Of a stretch of DNA of 64,000 bases, positions 32,676 through 44,594 are shown piece after piece (positions within the stretch are counted from its first letter, which is position 1; every line of letters starts with the position of its first letter). The stretch is from the NCBI GenBank assembly GCA_022495005.1, contig JAGYXB010000467.1, positions 248,001-312,000 on the forward strand, in the 5' to 3' direction. The notes beneath the pieces are model-generated. The model was not told the DNA's origin and did no database searches. It was given only the letters and a program-made list of their open reading frames with translations. The translations under genes and the position numbers were made by a program. This DNA is from Rhyacophila brunnea (taxonomy: Eukaryota; Arthropoda; Insecta; Trichoptera; Rhyacophilidae).

Positions 32676-35509
32676 GGGCATTTTCGCCAAAGTTTGTACA
32701 TGTTTGAAATTTGGGTAATATTATTTTTTCACTCAAATTAACCATTTTTATATAGCTAGCAGATTCCTTGTTCTATTGCTGAATTGGTGATAGCAATTTT
32801 TCAGCAAAATATTGATTAATACAATATTTATATCATTTTTATTATGAAATTGGGCATAATAAGTTTCCGTTCCGTGACTACGAAACTTAGCTTTTAAAAC
32901 ATGAATGAAACACTTTTTATCACTTAAAAGAGCTCTATTAGATTAAAAAACCATACACTTCAAAATAAAACTACAAATAGTCAAAAAATATTATTGAATT
33001 TTAATTCTTGGGCACATTTCGTTCCCCTCCGTTACCCTATGTCTATAATGGCAGAGCATTTTTCCTTTAGTATTTGAAAAAACCAATCAATGTTCGTTCT
33101 GCTATTTTTTAAAGACAATAATCACTTTTACTAAATTTTATTGGAAAAATAAATAAGTTTCGTTATTTAATAATCAAATGAAAAATAGTTAACGTTCAAC
33201 TTTTTTGGGGACATTTTCGGAATGGAACGAAATGGTAACGGAGTGTAATTTGTAAAGCTTAAGTTACATGTTACCATAAAAACAAATTTTTGTTTTATGA
33301 AATTTATTTGAATTTTTTGATAGACAGATAAATATTCAACGTGCGTCAAAATAACAAAACAAATCAAACTTAATCACTAAAATAGATATATTTTATAATA
33401 AATTTCACAATACTTGTAAAATAAGGTAGGTAATAATTTTGACACACTATACATTACCATAACTTTATTTGGCATTTATATTATTTGTAACTCAGATAAA
33501 AAATATTTTTAAGCAAATTAACAATATATGAAAAAAAAAATCAGCAAGGGATTCAGACGCGAGTTCCTAGCGCGGCACGGAGTATATAACTTTTACGAAA
33601 ATAATTATAGTCAAACTCGGTTATTACGATCTCGGACATAGCGAGATCTCGGATGTAATAACGAAACATTTGTTGACAATTGGTTTATGATTTTCGCCAT
33701 ACATTTAATTTTTTCACTGTTATAACGAGCAACTTATCGGATATACCGAGCTAAAATACTGTTAATGTGTCGACCGTTTTAAAACATTTCGAAACATTTC
33801 GATTGGACAGGATGCCGCCGGGGTCGGATTACGTTTATGACACTAGTAAAGTGTCTAAGTACCTACCTTATTGGTGTTTCACCGACAATAATAAAAAAGT
33901 ATCCACGCATATGGTTGAAAAATCCAAGGTTTGTGAAGTCCGTAGGTACCTACCAGCGTTAATTACAATAAACAACTTCTTTTGTAGTTTATGAATGCCA
34001 TGCTCGTTTCGGGGATTTTTACGATGGTTTCCAAATTTTTTATTTTCGACTTTTTGTGTAATGTGACATGCTCATTTAAAAATACCTATTCTCTGATATA
34101 ACGAGTAACGCTTATAACAAGCAAATTCAGTCGGTCCCATCTTCCTCGTAATAACCAAGTTCGACTGTATGTTGTCTTGAAATTTAATTGTATTCATCAA
34201 CATAAAATGTAGCTATACAGGTTGATTGTAATCAAGACGTACTTTTCTGACATTTCGTGAATACCTACAGTTCTAGGTATTAAATCTAATCGAGTACACA
34301 TTTCTGTTAAACGTGACAAAAAAATACTTTTTCATACATTTTTATAAATTTCTATGCCTAAAATGTATGGAGAAGTTTTAAAATTTTGGTGGCGTATAAC
34401 AGAAAGAGTATGACAGAGCCAGTGCCTGTCTCGCAATTATTTCAGTCTGGTGTTTTTTCTTTTCCTTCTGTTGTTTTGTTTTATCTCCATACTTTTATGT
34501 GCGCTATTTTTGCGTATTCAGACATATCACATACTTTTTTAATCTTTATTATATTATTATATTATAGTCAGGTTATTTTCTATATTTTTTAATGAAAATA
34601 TTTTTGTTTTTCATACGAACAGACAAAATAAAATTTTTATAATCTATGAAGAACTAAACACACACTGTAAACCCAACTTTATGCATGCCATTTCGTTACT
34701 TTTACATTCCACATATACGTTACCACCAATATAGTTTCGGAATGGAAGTAACGGATTCTGTTTCAGAAGTGTTTGAAGCCAAAATTTAGCTTAGTTTTAT
34801 TGTTAAACCTGCGATATGTTTTATTATATCTGTAGTATGAAAGATAAGCTCCATATGTGTAGTATGTGAAATAGAAATATGTGTTTTCTTACCTTATAAA
34901 TCGTGGTAACAGTAGTGGAACTTCTTAAATGACCAACCCAGAAAGCAACCTGTTCCGATAGCGATACCGACACACACCAACAATTTAAAGTGTACATGGC
35001 GATCAGTGTTATACAAAAATGTTGCTACATTAAAAAAAAACATATTTATAGTGAAAATTTTTCGCCTTCATGCTAAAATCGTGGTAACGGAATGTGGAGT
35101 TCCACTTTTTCAAATATCCTGGGACACACTTTAAACGTGATTTTTTTTCAATATTGGTACAAATTTACGAAAAAACTATATATTTTCCAAAAATATATAA
35201 TGTAAGCTGTTGAAAACACTACGAATTTAATTTTACACACTCAAAATTAATGACGAAATCAGACTTTGTTTATTTGAATTTATGGGTGGGACATGGTAAA
35301 AACGCACTACCTTTCGATCTAAATAATCAATTAAAAATATATACAGGTCAGATAGTTGTATTTAACTGATTGAATAGAGTAAATTAATAAATTTGCATGT
35401 TAAAAGTACATAACTTTCCAACATTTTATAATATAATAACTATGAAAAAATCAATCAAAGTCATGGGACATGCCAAAAACGCAATGTACAAACTTTGGCG
35501 AAAATGCCC
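32676..35509. mobile_element. 2.8-kb DNA element with perfect 26-bp terminal inverted repeats, superfamily unknown
   Basis: 32676-32701 (GGGCATTTTCGCCAAAGTTT and continuing to GTACAT) is the exact reverse complement of 35484-35509. ATAC lies just outside at both ends (32672-32675 and 35510-35513), a probable 4-bp target duplication. Subterminal GGGACATGCCAAAAACGCA and GGGACATGGTAAAAACGCA are near-repeats on the right side, and GTAACGGA-type words recur at 33015, 33232, 34745 and 35087. No transposase frame is visible. A Tigger-like element is nested at 33608-34167. I cannot assign the superfamily. Confidence 0.75.
33608..34167. mobile_element. Tigger/pogo-like element nested in the 2.8-kb element
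   Basis: TA flanks both sides (33606-33607; 34168-34169). The left end reads TAGTCAAACTCGGTTATTAC and the right end reversed CAGTCGAACTTGGTTATTAC. Internal TATAACGAG words recur (33721, 34100), as in Tigger termini (CAGT...TATAACGA). The 75-codon frame 33767-33994 matches no transposase I know, so it is non-autonomous. Confidence 0.8.
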
Positions 35510-35514
35510 ATACG

Positions 35515-36127
35515 TAACCCGATAGTGATTGTATTTTTCAACGTATTTTACAATACCTATAGCCATATGCAGAAGTATTAGAAGTGCTTGTCAAAAACAT
35601 TTGCATTACTTCTTAGCATATTGAATGAAACAAAATGAAAGCTAAATTATATTACATACACATCACTATTAATTTTATTTTATTAATTAGTAAGCAAATT
35701 GTTACTATACCTAAATGACTACAGTAGCATTACTAGCTTTCAATTTAAATACATTATATTATATACAATTAAATATGTGTTATAAATAAAATGATATAGC
35801 TATTAGGAACATGAATTTGTTTGTTTATTTTAATTATTACCGAAATAATAAATAGTTTTAATTTAATAATAAGTTGTAAAATATAACTGCTTTGTATTTT
35901 TATTTATATTAATTACTTTATAACTAATATAATATAAATAATTCTAAATCAATTAAAAACGTTTAATGTAATTGTATTAAGTTCTCGCAATTATCTGTGA
36001 TTTTCTAAAAGAATCAATAATTACAGGCATTTTAAATTAATAAACATCGTGGTTTAAATTTAACGTTTTAATTTCTGGTTCTCAAAGTTCGTTGCCATCG
36101 TATATAATATATTTAAGTATTTTTTTT
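35515..36127. other. Very AT-rich spacer
   Basis: No features are visible apart from simple A/T sequence. Confidence 0.4.
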
Positions 36128-36128
36128 T

Positions 36129-36360
36129 CGACCATGTCCGATCCTAATAGGATCATATGGGCCTCCACAGAGTAGATGTTTGTATTAACAGATTTTTTTT
36201 TACGAGAAATAGATGTCAGCCAGTTGCCCAACCTATTAGGACCATACCCTGACTCACGCACAAATTGAAAAACAATATGTGTACTTGTCAGACTTGGGAT
36301 TCGAACCTGGGACCCACGGCGTGATAGTCCAACTCTTAAGCCACGCGGCCACCGTGGGTG
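36129..36360 (-). repeat. tRNA-derived SINE (copy 4), well preserved
   Basis: From its head on the right: CACGGTGGCCGCGTGGCTTA when read on the minus strand (A box), GGTTCGAATCCC (B box, plus-strand 36299-36310), then CAATTTGTGCG, AATAGGTTGGGCAACTGGC, TTAATACAAACATCTACTCT, and the end GATCCTATTAGGATCGGACA followed by an A-rich tail (T-run on the plus strand). This is the most consensus-like copy in the window. Confidence 0.88.
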
Positions 36361-36362
36361 TG

Positions 36363-36627
36363 TATATCGTCTCTGTTCTGGCAGAACACACTAACTGGAG
36401 AATACTAGTTTTGAGTAATTTGACTTTGAAGTTGTTAAAATGATTGAAATGGTCTATCATGTAAGTTTATTAAGTAATCGTAAAAAGGATGACTTTAAAT
36501 TAAAGACTGTTTATTTATTAAGAAGGTTTCCAGGCGGTAAGGTTTGGAATAAGGAACATTTTGGTATAACTAACTCAATATGTCATTTTTTCGAATTAGT
36601 GTCTTCTGCCAGAACAGTGACGATATA
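36363..36627. mobile_element. TA-flanked TIR MITE abutting a SINE
   Basis: 32-bp ends TATATCGTCTCTGTTCTGGC...ACACTAA and, reversed, TATATCGTCACTGTTCTGGC...ACACTAA agree at 30 of 32 positions. The outermost TA may be the target duplication, as for Tc1/mariner-type elements. It starts two bases after the SINE head at 36360. The 99-codon frame inside (36440-36739) runs over the right end and is not a gene. Confidence 0.75.
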
Positions 36628-36629
36628 TA

Positions 36630-37500
36630 AGTATATTTATATTTTATTCGTAAACTATCAAATCCAGTCGTTTTGTCTAAATAATCTACTAATAAGAGTT
36701 TACAAACCTCTTGCAATCCTAAAAGAGCAAAATAGTTGAATACGGTTATACCTACCCAAATTTTATACTAATACCCTCAAAATGTAACATAAATATATAT
36801 TTTTCGACTGCGCGGCTTAAATTCTTTCTTGTGAAGATTATCATAGACACAATACAAGATTTAAGAATTTAACATTCTTTATTGAATAAACATATTTTGT
36901 TTTAACCTCAGAAATATGCTGTAGAAAAAAACTGAAAATACTATAATACTGTGCGGTACTGAAACTCCGCATCCATCGGTGTGTTATCACCGAATTATGT
37001 GTACAAATTGCATACTTGTACAACTTTACTAAAGTGTGCAATAGTATGCTGTTACGTGTGTAGCCGACTTAACAATAATACATACCAATATGAATAATTG
37101 TGATCAAAGTATATTATTGATAGATATTTGTAAAGCTTAACTCTGATATTCGTCTAGTGTCTCATAAATCTTCATTGCTGTGGTTAATTAGACGGCAGTA
37201 TTATTTTTAACTAGATTAAAACATCTTATTTATATTGCTTTACTGTACCAACAATTATTGGTTAATTATTATTATATCTCTCTATATAAAACCGTTAATT
37301 GTATTTATTTGTGTCAGCTGGTAATATTTGTGTTATTATTAGAAGCAAAATTTGATAATCCTTTTAGTTGATCGAGACATTTTCAATAATCGTATTATTA
37401 ATTCGAACATTAATTATTTGAATATCTAATTTCTATATTTATTTAAATCATTGATACACCTATATTAAACGAAATAACAAAATAAAGTGTATTTTTCGAC
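36630..37500. other. AT-rich non-coding spacer
   Basis: Nothing recognised. Confidence 0.4.
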
Positions 37501-37504
37501 TAAA

Positions 37505-37985
37505 AACCTAATTACAAGATAAAAAGAACTTTTTATGTACCACGTTTTTAAATTTTCTGTTGAATCATATAAACTTGACAATTCTATGTATTATTAAATA
37601 CTTTTTTTTGTACTTGATAGAAATACTGAATAAATTTAGAATACTGAAATGTCATTTTGACATTTTGTATTGATTTCCATAGATCCATTTCCTAATGCAC
37701 GTATATATTAATAATTTAGTTGCTAGGACCCCCTTAGCAACCAATAATAGTATTTTACTTTTTACAATTTTTTTCCGAAATAACTTTCCACACAAAACTG
37801 AATTAACTGAAAATGAATTCAATTCTGCTTAAAGACGGCTAAAAGTGTTAATAGAATGCATTTTTATCGTGTTCTGATATATTCTAAAAGTTTCAAATGT
37901 TTAGTTAGTCGGAAAGTTAGTTAAAAATCGATTGCAAGATTTGTATTGGACAAACAAGAAAAAAATTGTACTCGACAAACAAGAA
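37505..37985 (+). repeat. Unclassified 0.48-kb dispersed repeat, copy 1
   Basis: The sequence from AATTACAAGATAAAAAGAAC to GATTTGTATTGGACAAACA is repeated in inverse orientation at 52265-52665. Shared blocks include TCTGTTGAATCATATAAACT, TACTTGATAGAAATACTGAA, TTTCCATAG, GCACGTATATATTA and TCGATTGCAAGATTTGTA. In the centre a hairpin (TTGCTAGG...CCTTAGCAA, about 37719-37742) is kept in both copies although the loop differs. No terminal inverted repeats or coding frame are seen. Confidence 0.7.
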
Positions 37986-38548
37986 TATGAGCTAATAAAA
38001 ACGTGGTAAAAAATAAAAATGCTGATGGTAAAAAATAATATAATAATGTCAAGGGTAGTAAGTCAGTTATTATTATATTGAAGTTAAATTATTAAAAATG
38101 TTATCCTAAGACTCCAAAAAAACGTATCAGTAATGGTATTTCTAGATAAAGTTACAACTTGTTGTGGTATGGTAATTAGGGAGGAGCGCGCTCTGGCACT
38201 TCATCAGACAGTTTTCATCAATATCATGCATGTTACACGTAGGTACAATATTTTTGACACACTTAAATAAAAATAAATATGTTATGTACATTTTTCACTT
38301 GTAAACGATCCACAGCCGGTAAATTGGGCATATGAATGTTAAAGGTTGATTAGTCAGTTCAATTCCTAAGTAATTATGGTAGGTACATTTCATGTCGTTT
38401 CGTTTTACGAAATTTTAGGTACATATCCGTCGAAGTATTAAAACATGTGCTTTATGAAAATTTAGGAAAGGAAAGGGAAGGAAGGGATTAGAATGCTTAA
38501 ATTATTTGCGACTTATTCAGAACTGCACCACAATAAAAATATTTTTTT

Positions 38549-38782
38549 TACCATTGTCGATCCTAAGATGATCGTTATATAGGCTTCCACATGGTGAAGG
38601 TTGTATTAACAGATTTTTGTTTTAAGTACTATAAATTGATATTAGCCACTTGCTCAGGCTATTAGATCCATACTCTAACTCCAAAACTAGATTAAAAATC
38701 AACATTTGAATTTGTCAAACCTGGGGCTCGAATTTGGGAGCCACGACATTATTAGCCGATACGTTACCGCTCGGCCATCGTA
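38549..38782 (-). repeat. tRNA-derived SINE (copy 5), degenerate
   Basis: The words GATCCTAAGATGATC, TTGTATTAACAGATTTTTGT and TTAGCCACTTGCTCAGGCTA, the mutated B box GGGGCTCGAATTTG and the head GCTCGGCCATCG appear in minus-strand order. It is an older copy than 36129. Confidence 0.75.
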
Positions 38783-38784
38783 AA

Positions 38785-41195
38785 GTTACAAAATGGTCAC
38801 TTTGATATATTGAAAAATATTAAGAACTATTTTCTCTCATTTGGTTCACTTAAAAATTATATTTAATTATTAACACAAATGACACCACCTTGATCAATGT
38901 CTCTAGTAATTTAATATAGATTATTAAATTTGGCATGTTCGGCGAAAGTCAAGCCCATGTTCAAAACCACCTAAATCACGCCAGGTGTGTATGTCATTGC
39001 GCCAAACTTTTGCATGAATACACTTCGAACTATTCCGATATGTCCAATATAAATACGTGTAAGACGCCTTCCCCACACTGGAAGAAATATTCAACCGAAC
39101 GAATGGAAGTATAGAAACATTATAAAAAAAAGCTAAAATAGTAAGAGATTTTTTTATTTAGCATGGTTTCAGTATTTTCACTCGAGTTGCGTTGATGCTA
39201 ATTTCTTAGAATTTCTTGCTAAATGTATTAGTTTAGTTTTTCTTCAAGACTCAGACTTGGATGCTTTAATGGAGACATTTTTTCTTACTTTTAGTTCTGA
39301 TTACTCTATAGCCCGAAAAACATAACAACTTTCTCAAGTAGATAACTAGACAATGAAAACTATAACAGTTTTAGTTGCTAATATTAGCTAATGTTAGCTT
39401 GCCTCTCAGCTTTACGCTAATTCTCTTCAAAATACAAGAGATTTCTATACCATTTTTTCTAATATAAAATCACTTGCTGTCCATTAGACCCGAATGCAAG
39501 GCTATACAAATTTAAGCAATCGTTGCGATATTTAATATTGTAATCATTTGTGTGTACATAATCTTAACTGAAGATATTTTTTATCGTCACATTCGTGTTG
39601 GGTAATTATTGATTATTGTAGTAGAGTACAAGAGTTTTTAGTACGAGTATTTTCTTTTAAAATTTCTATGAAGTCTTAGATCATACGAACGAAAAAGAAT
39701 TGGTATAGAGATACGTGTTGCCACTTTGGCAAATTTTTTGGCAAAAAATATTTAGCTTCTGATTCATTTAACACATATCTATGGAGATCGTGAGGGAGAG
39801 GGTGATGAGGTGATAAAGGCTGTAAATGGATACATATGTGTTTTGTTTTGATGCAGAATTCAGAGTACAGAGTTTCAATGATCAGAGTAGGATAACGGTA
39901 CAGATTATCATGGTACGCTAAGGTGCTCAGACCGAGGCGCGATCCCGTAGTGATGATGATCGGGTGACGAGCTCGAGAGCCTGTTCTCGAGAGACGAATA
40001 TCGAACGACGAGTATCGAGAGCAAGTGAGTGAGTCTAGTGACTGGACTCGAGTGGAGTGACGAATTATGGATCGCCCACACATAAAATCAATACATTATA
40101 AGAGTCATTGTCGCAATTAAATAAATCATAATATATATTGCTTGAGGAAACTGCTAATAATTGCTTCCGCAACTCCGATTTGTTTTGAAAATAAAACATG
40201 AATGTTGAAGTGTGCCACATTTCTAATACTGAGTGGTATGATTACTACATATCTTTCAAAATTTCTATGTTTATTTATATTCATCAGACGTTTGCTATGC
40301 AAAAAAAAATATGTGTGATTTTTTGTGATTCACTCAAATTAAATATGTAGAACGAAGATTATTAAAAAATATCCTCTCGCGCTTAGTGTTATAGCCTGAA
40401 AAAACTGACTAAATATTTTATCATACACTGAAAACTAGATCTAATAGTATTAACATGCTTATCAGTCATACAATAATTGTATTCATAAATACAATATCTA
40501 CACCATATTAAAAAAAATGTAAAATCAATTAATTTCTCACAGCGCCTAAATGATATTCTTTTTTTAAATTTTAGCGCTCAATTTAAACGTAATCACTTGA
40601 TTGGTCTGAATTCATTATTAATGATTAAGCTTTTGTAAAAAAAAATTCTGGCCACGGTATTAAAAATAGTCCATCAGATGAGATGGAATTCTGGCTTCAT
40701 TACCTTTACAAAAATACCCCTTTACTCTCCTCTGCCCGATCAATCTCTCTACTAATGATCCGACAATAAGGTTCAACTTTTTATAAGTCTGTCCGCCGCT
40801 CTCTCTTAATAATGCCAATCTACTTGAATACAACCCTCCCTGGACGTGACTGAAAAAATACACGTAATATATCTTATAGGAATATACGATAATATATCAA
40901 TTCGCGAAAAAGCGTCATAGATGGATCGTACGGTGCTAAATAATATCGGAAAAATAATCACGTATGGATTCTTGGAGATATTATACGAGCATCGCAAGTG
41001 GGTTTCGTTTTTTTTTTTTAATAAAAGATATTATTATTGTTTATTAGGGTTATAAATGTATGGATGAGTATATTTAGTAAATCTTCTGTACATAGCTGGG
41101 TCGTGTAAAGGTCTCCTGAGCTAAGTGTTGCTTTTTTTCCTAAAATAAATATATCATTATCATTGCCAATATAAGAAAATAACTAATATGTAAGC
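38785..41195. other. Non-coding region with an isolated less AT-rich tract
   Basis: A frame of about 62 codons without start (39131-39324, plus strand, e.g. AWFQYFHSSCVDANFLEF and LMETFFLTFSSDYSIARKT) follows a pyrimidine tract and AG. I do not recognise it. 39840-40080 is GC-richer, purine-rich with CGAGAG words, and contains GCAAGTGAGTGAG, which could be a 5' splice site. An accompanying 135-codon minus frame has no motif. No repeat ends were found. Confidence 0.3.
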
Positions 41196-41202
41196 AAAGC
41201 AT

Positions 41203-41635
41203 TGGAGCGGAGTTTGGAGCAGGATCACGAAACAGTAGATCAATGGGGCTTTACCCGGAGTAGGAGCGGAGCCAGAGCATCGAAAAAATTTATTATTTAA
41301 TTTTCGTCCGAAAATCTAATGAAAATATTATTATATTTGACACTTTGAACACTGGAATTATTTGAAACACGGCAACACTGCCGATTGATAGATAAATAAC
41401 CTTACTTTTTTTGACAGAACAAATAAATAATGAAAGACGATTTACTGTCCGATTTTTTTAAAATATAATTAATAACGAAAAGGACGAATAATAAAACTTG
41501 TTTCAAAACTACTTTTTTTTTTAAACCTTTTTATGCATATGAAAACTTTTTACGCGGAGCAAAGCAGACCATCGAGCGGAGCTGCAGCAAGTATTAGGTC
41601 CCATAGCGGAGCAACTCAAAAAAGGGTCCGCTCCA
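41203..41635. mobile_element. Probable hAT-like MITE with AGCGGAGC subterminal repeats
   Basis: The outer ends are TGGAGCGGAGTTTGG and, reversed, TGGAGCGGACCCTTT. Several copies of GGAGCGGAG/AGCGGAGC lie within 70 bp of each end (41203, 41264, 41575, 41614), and the middle is AT-rich. Clustered subterminal hexamers of this kind are typical transposase-binding arrays of hAT elements. The target duplication is not clear. Confidence 0.55.
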
Positions 41636-41639
41636 GAGA

Positions 41640-42478
41640 ACTCAGAAATAATGGGAATTGAAATACATAACGGGTAAGGCGATAGCAGGTAACCGACTCG
41701 AGTAAGGAAGAATCCTTGTTAAACTTAGACAGTGTCAAGAATACGTTTTACGTCGAATACTGAAAACTGCTCTCGGTTTATGCATTTACGCTCATTTAAT
41801 GTTGGTGCATTACACACACTATTGCACGTGCATAATGCGTGCTTCATTTTCGTAGGACACTCACACATTCAAAAGCCTGCTTCAACATGCGGCGTATTGA
41901 ATATAGCCTATCGGTATTCTATTTATTATCTGTTCTGTGGTCCGCTCCAACACTATGTATAAATAATATATAAGTACCTACTAACAAATCGCCCTCTGAC
42001 TTCGGAGTAATACGATGTGAAATCGCAGGAGAAAGGGGTAATTTTTATTATATAGGATATTTTGTCTGCACAACGGTCAGTACTGATCTCAAATCATTGT
42101 TAATATAAGATGTATAGCGAATCGGTTTTACGAGTGACCGCGGTGCTTGAATTGCATACATATAGCCTTTGTCAGAAAAGGGTAATTGACACTGTGTTTT
42201 TATGGCATGCAACTATCCGGGCGCCTCCAGCCGGCTTCCTGTCATCAAATCAATTTCGCCACAAATTTTGGGTTTATGAATTTACAAAATTTATTCAACT
42301 AATGAACCAAGTGTTTTCAGATTTAGTATCTGTCTTCCAGCCGCAGGGTCAAGACGCCTATTCCTACTCTTCTTCTATACACACGTTTTATAAGGAGAGA
42401 ATTATTGATATTATGTAATACATTGCTCTGACGCGCGACGAAACTTTTTCCAAAACAAGTTCTTATTATAATCCTACT
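41640..42478. other. Non-coding spacer
   Basis: Frames of 76 and 102 codons (41732, 42110) have no recognisable motif. No repeat ends identified. Confidence 0.35.
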
Positions 42479-43773
42479 CAGGGCTTTTTAAAAAAAAAAA
42501 GGTGCCGGAACTCACTTCTTGCCAAACAATTTACCTACTGTAAAATCATCATACCTATTTGAATAAAAGTATATAGTGAATTCCATGGTACCCACATCCT
42601 GAAGCGGGCCCTCTACCAATCACTAAGGTTAAAGGCAGTGTGATGCTCTATAGTAGCGTTTTTCAAATGGTATTCGAGTTAAAATTAAAGGTATTTACTG
42701 TATCAATAAACATTAATCAAAAAAATGCAATTACGCAACCACATATTTTAAAATGTTAATACGCCCGAAGGAAATTACGGCCGCAGACGATATTTTTTTA
42801 CGATTGGAGCAAATTTGTGATGTGCGTTATTTCAATTATCTGATCGATCCTCTAGGCTAAAGCCCTGTCAGCCCAGACTTTGTGGGGGCCATGGTGATTT
42901 CCAAAGTTCAGTCTAATTTTCGTCTCGATTTCTTTTCTTATAATTACGAGTCTATGGCCGAATGTCTTCTTCCACTGAGTCACCACCGATCAATGTATTT
43001 TGAATGATCGAAAAATGTCAAAGGTGGTTCAACGAGTTTGATGAACAAAAGTGCCGAAACTGTTTTGGTCTTCAACGTACCTCTTATTGGGGTAATAATT
43101 AGATGCATTTGCAAAAATTCGCGTTCACATTCACTTGAAGAAATGCTATCAGAATTCAATGCATATGTGGGTACTTTATGGATCTTCAAGTAGAGTGTAT
43201 ATTTAAGTTAGCATCTTAGTTTGTTTAAGTACCCTAGAACCTATGTTACTTTGTAAAAAAGCTAGTATTAAGTATGTCTTTCAATACCAATTTCAAACCA
43301 TTTGTCAACGGCTCACTCTGCGATCAGCGAACTCGGATGAGCAAACCGCCTCACCATAACATATAATATTTTTTCTAACAAAATTCACTGTTTATAAGAA
43401 TTCAAAAAGGCGAACACAATAATAACAAGTCATTGTTATTGCAAGAAAATTACTGGCCCGATCGTGATAGAATGCAAATGGTGCAACTTTGTATCATGAA
43501 ATATATTATTAATTAATTTATAACGCGATGTCGTAATGCAAACTTTGGAATCATTGGAATCAACCTACACCATCACATCTCTTACCATACATATATCAAA
43601 CGCGATAATTTTTCAGGATTTGTCTTTTCATATGAGATGATTCAGGAAAATTAAGTTGTAGGTACTATGTAATCGCGAACAATGTTTTATCAAATTGCTT
43701 TTGAAACGTTAAAAATACCGTGTAAAAGGTGCCGGAACGCCGTTCCACCGCGTTACATTACAAAAAAGCCCTG
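42479..43773 (-). mobile_element. hAT transposon with perfect 8-bp target duplication
   Basis: ATCCTACT lies at 42471-42478 and again at 43774-43781. Both ends are CAGGGCTTTTT (left plus strand, right reversed), followed by an A/T run and GGTGCCGGAAC on the left and GGAACGGCGTTCCGGCACC on the right. The right end with its subterminal sequence recurs at 63829-64000. A minus-strand transposase remnant is inside. Its 1295 bp indicate internal deletion. Confidence 0.92.
42980..43189 (-). pseudogene. hAT transposase dimerisation domain remnant (KIAA1586-like)
   Basis: This minus-strand frame of 69 codons contains SISSSECEREFLQMHLIITP, then RGTLKTKTVSALLFIKLVEP and PLTFFDHSKYIDRW. It matches the end of KIAA1586-like hAT transposases (S..CER.F.QMN.I....R..L....S.LLF....GPP...W.P..Y...W). 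The catalytic part is not recognisable upstream. The frame itself is open, but it is only a fragment of a protein of about 600 residues. Confidence 0.8.
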
Positions 43774-44071
43774 ATCCTACTTTGTAATTTTACTGTGTCA
43801 ATAAATCAGTATTACCGAAACAGTGTTCATCCTGAACGAATATGTTCCGTTTTTTCTGGAGATATATAATTATATGTATTATTATTTTTCCACAGTTTTT
43901 ATAATTCACTGGAAAGTTTTTTAGAACGTGACATTTTTGTAAAAATTCCAACCGAGCTGTTTCTAAGGTGACATTGAAAGTTTGAATCGAGTTGAAATAT
44001 TCACATTTTAACTGCGTAACATACGTAGCAAGATTAGTGGCATCGTCTCAATTTATTAACAATTCACCCCG

Positions 44072-44102
44072 ATGACGTAATGAAATAATTTCATTACGTC
44101 AT
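44072..44102. repeat. 31-nt near-perfect palindrome with TGACGTAA sites
   Basis: ATGACGTAATGAAAT (44072-44086) is followed by one base and then by its exact reverse complement (44088-44102). Each arm contains TGACGTAA, a CREB/ATF- or PAR-bZIP-type half site. It lies alone in AT-rich sequence, with no gene near it that I can support. Confidence 0.6.
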
Positions 44103-44594
44103 AGGAGCGGATAAATTATTATTTTACATTAATGCCATGTCATCAATCACCCGGGCCGTATTGTACCGCTGGAGGAATGATGCTGGTATATCTAGCGTAC
44201 CACTTCACTTCTCAATACAACATTGAACAAGCAATCAAAAGCAGCCACCCCATACATGGCAGATGTTTACAACATTGGTATGCGTAATACATATAAGGCA
44301 AAAGAATTTACTTAGGTCTGTACCATATAACACAACTACTACTACTTCATTCTGATATGTTCCAACATCGAGGTATAGGGCGAGCAGAAGGCCACGGCAT
44401 TTCTCTGGTAGATCACTCCGTAAATTCAAATAGCAATATAATTAATAATATAAAGTGATCATTACAAGATATAGATTCGAGAAGTAGTTAACCATATCTT
44501 AAGGGTTGGGAGAAAATTAAATTGCAACCTTATTTCTAATTATTATGGTAATCACTATAATTATATGCGCTGCTAACAATCTCTTTTCATTTAT

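Noticed and set aside
39676..40083. 135-codon minus-strand open frame
   Set aside because: No recognisable domain, composition follows the purine-rich tract on the other strand, and no repeat or splice context supports it as a gene.
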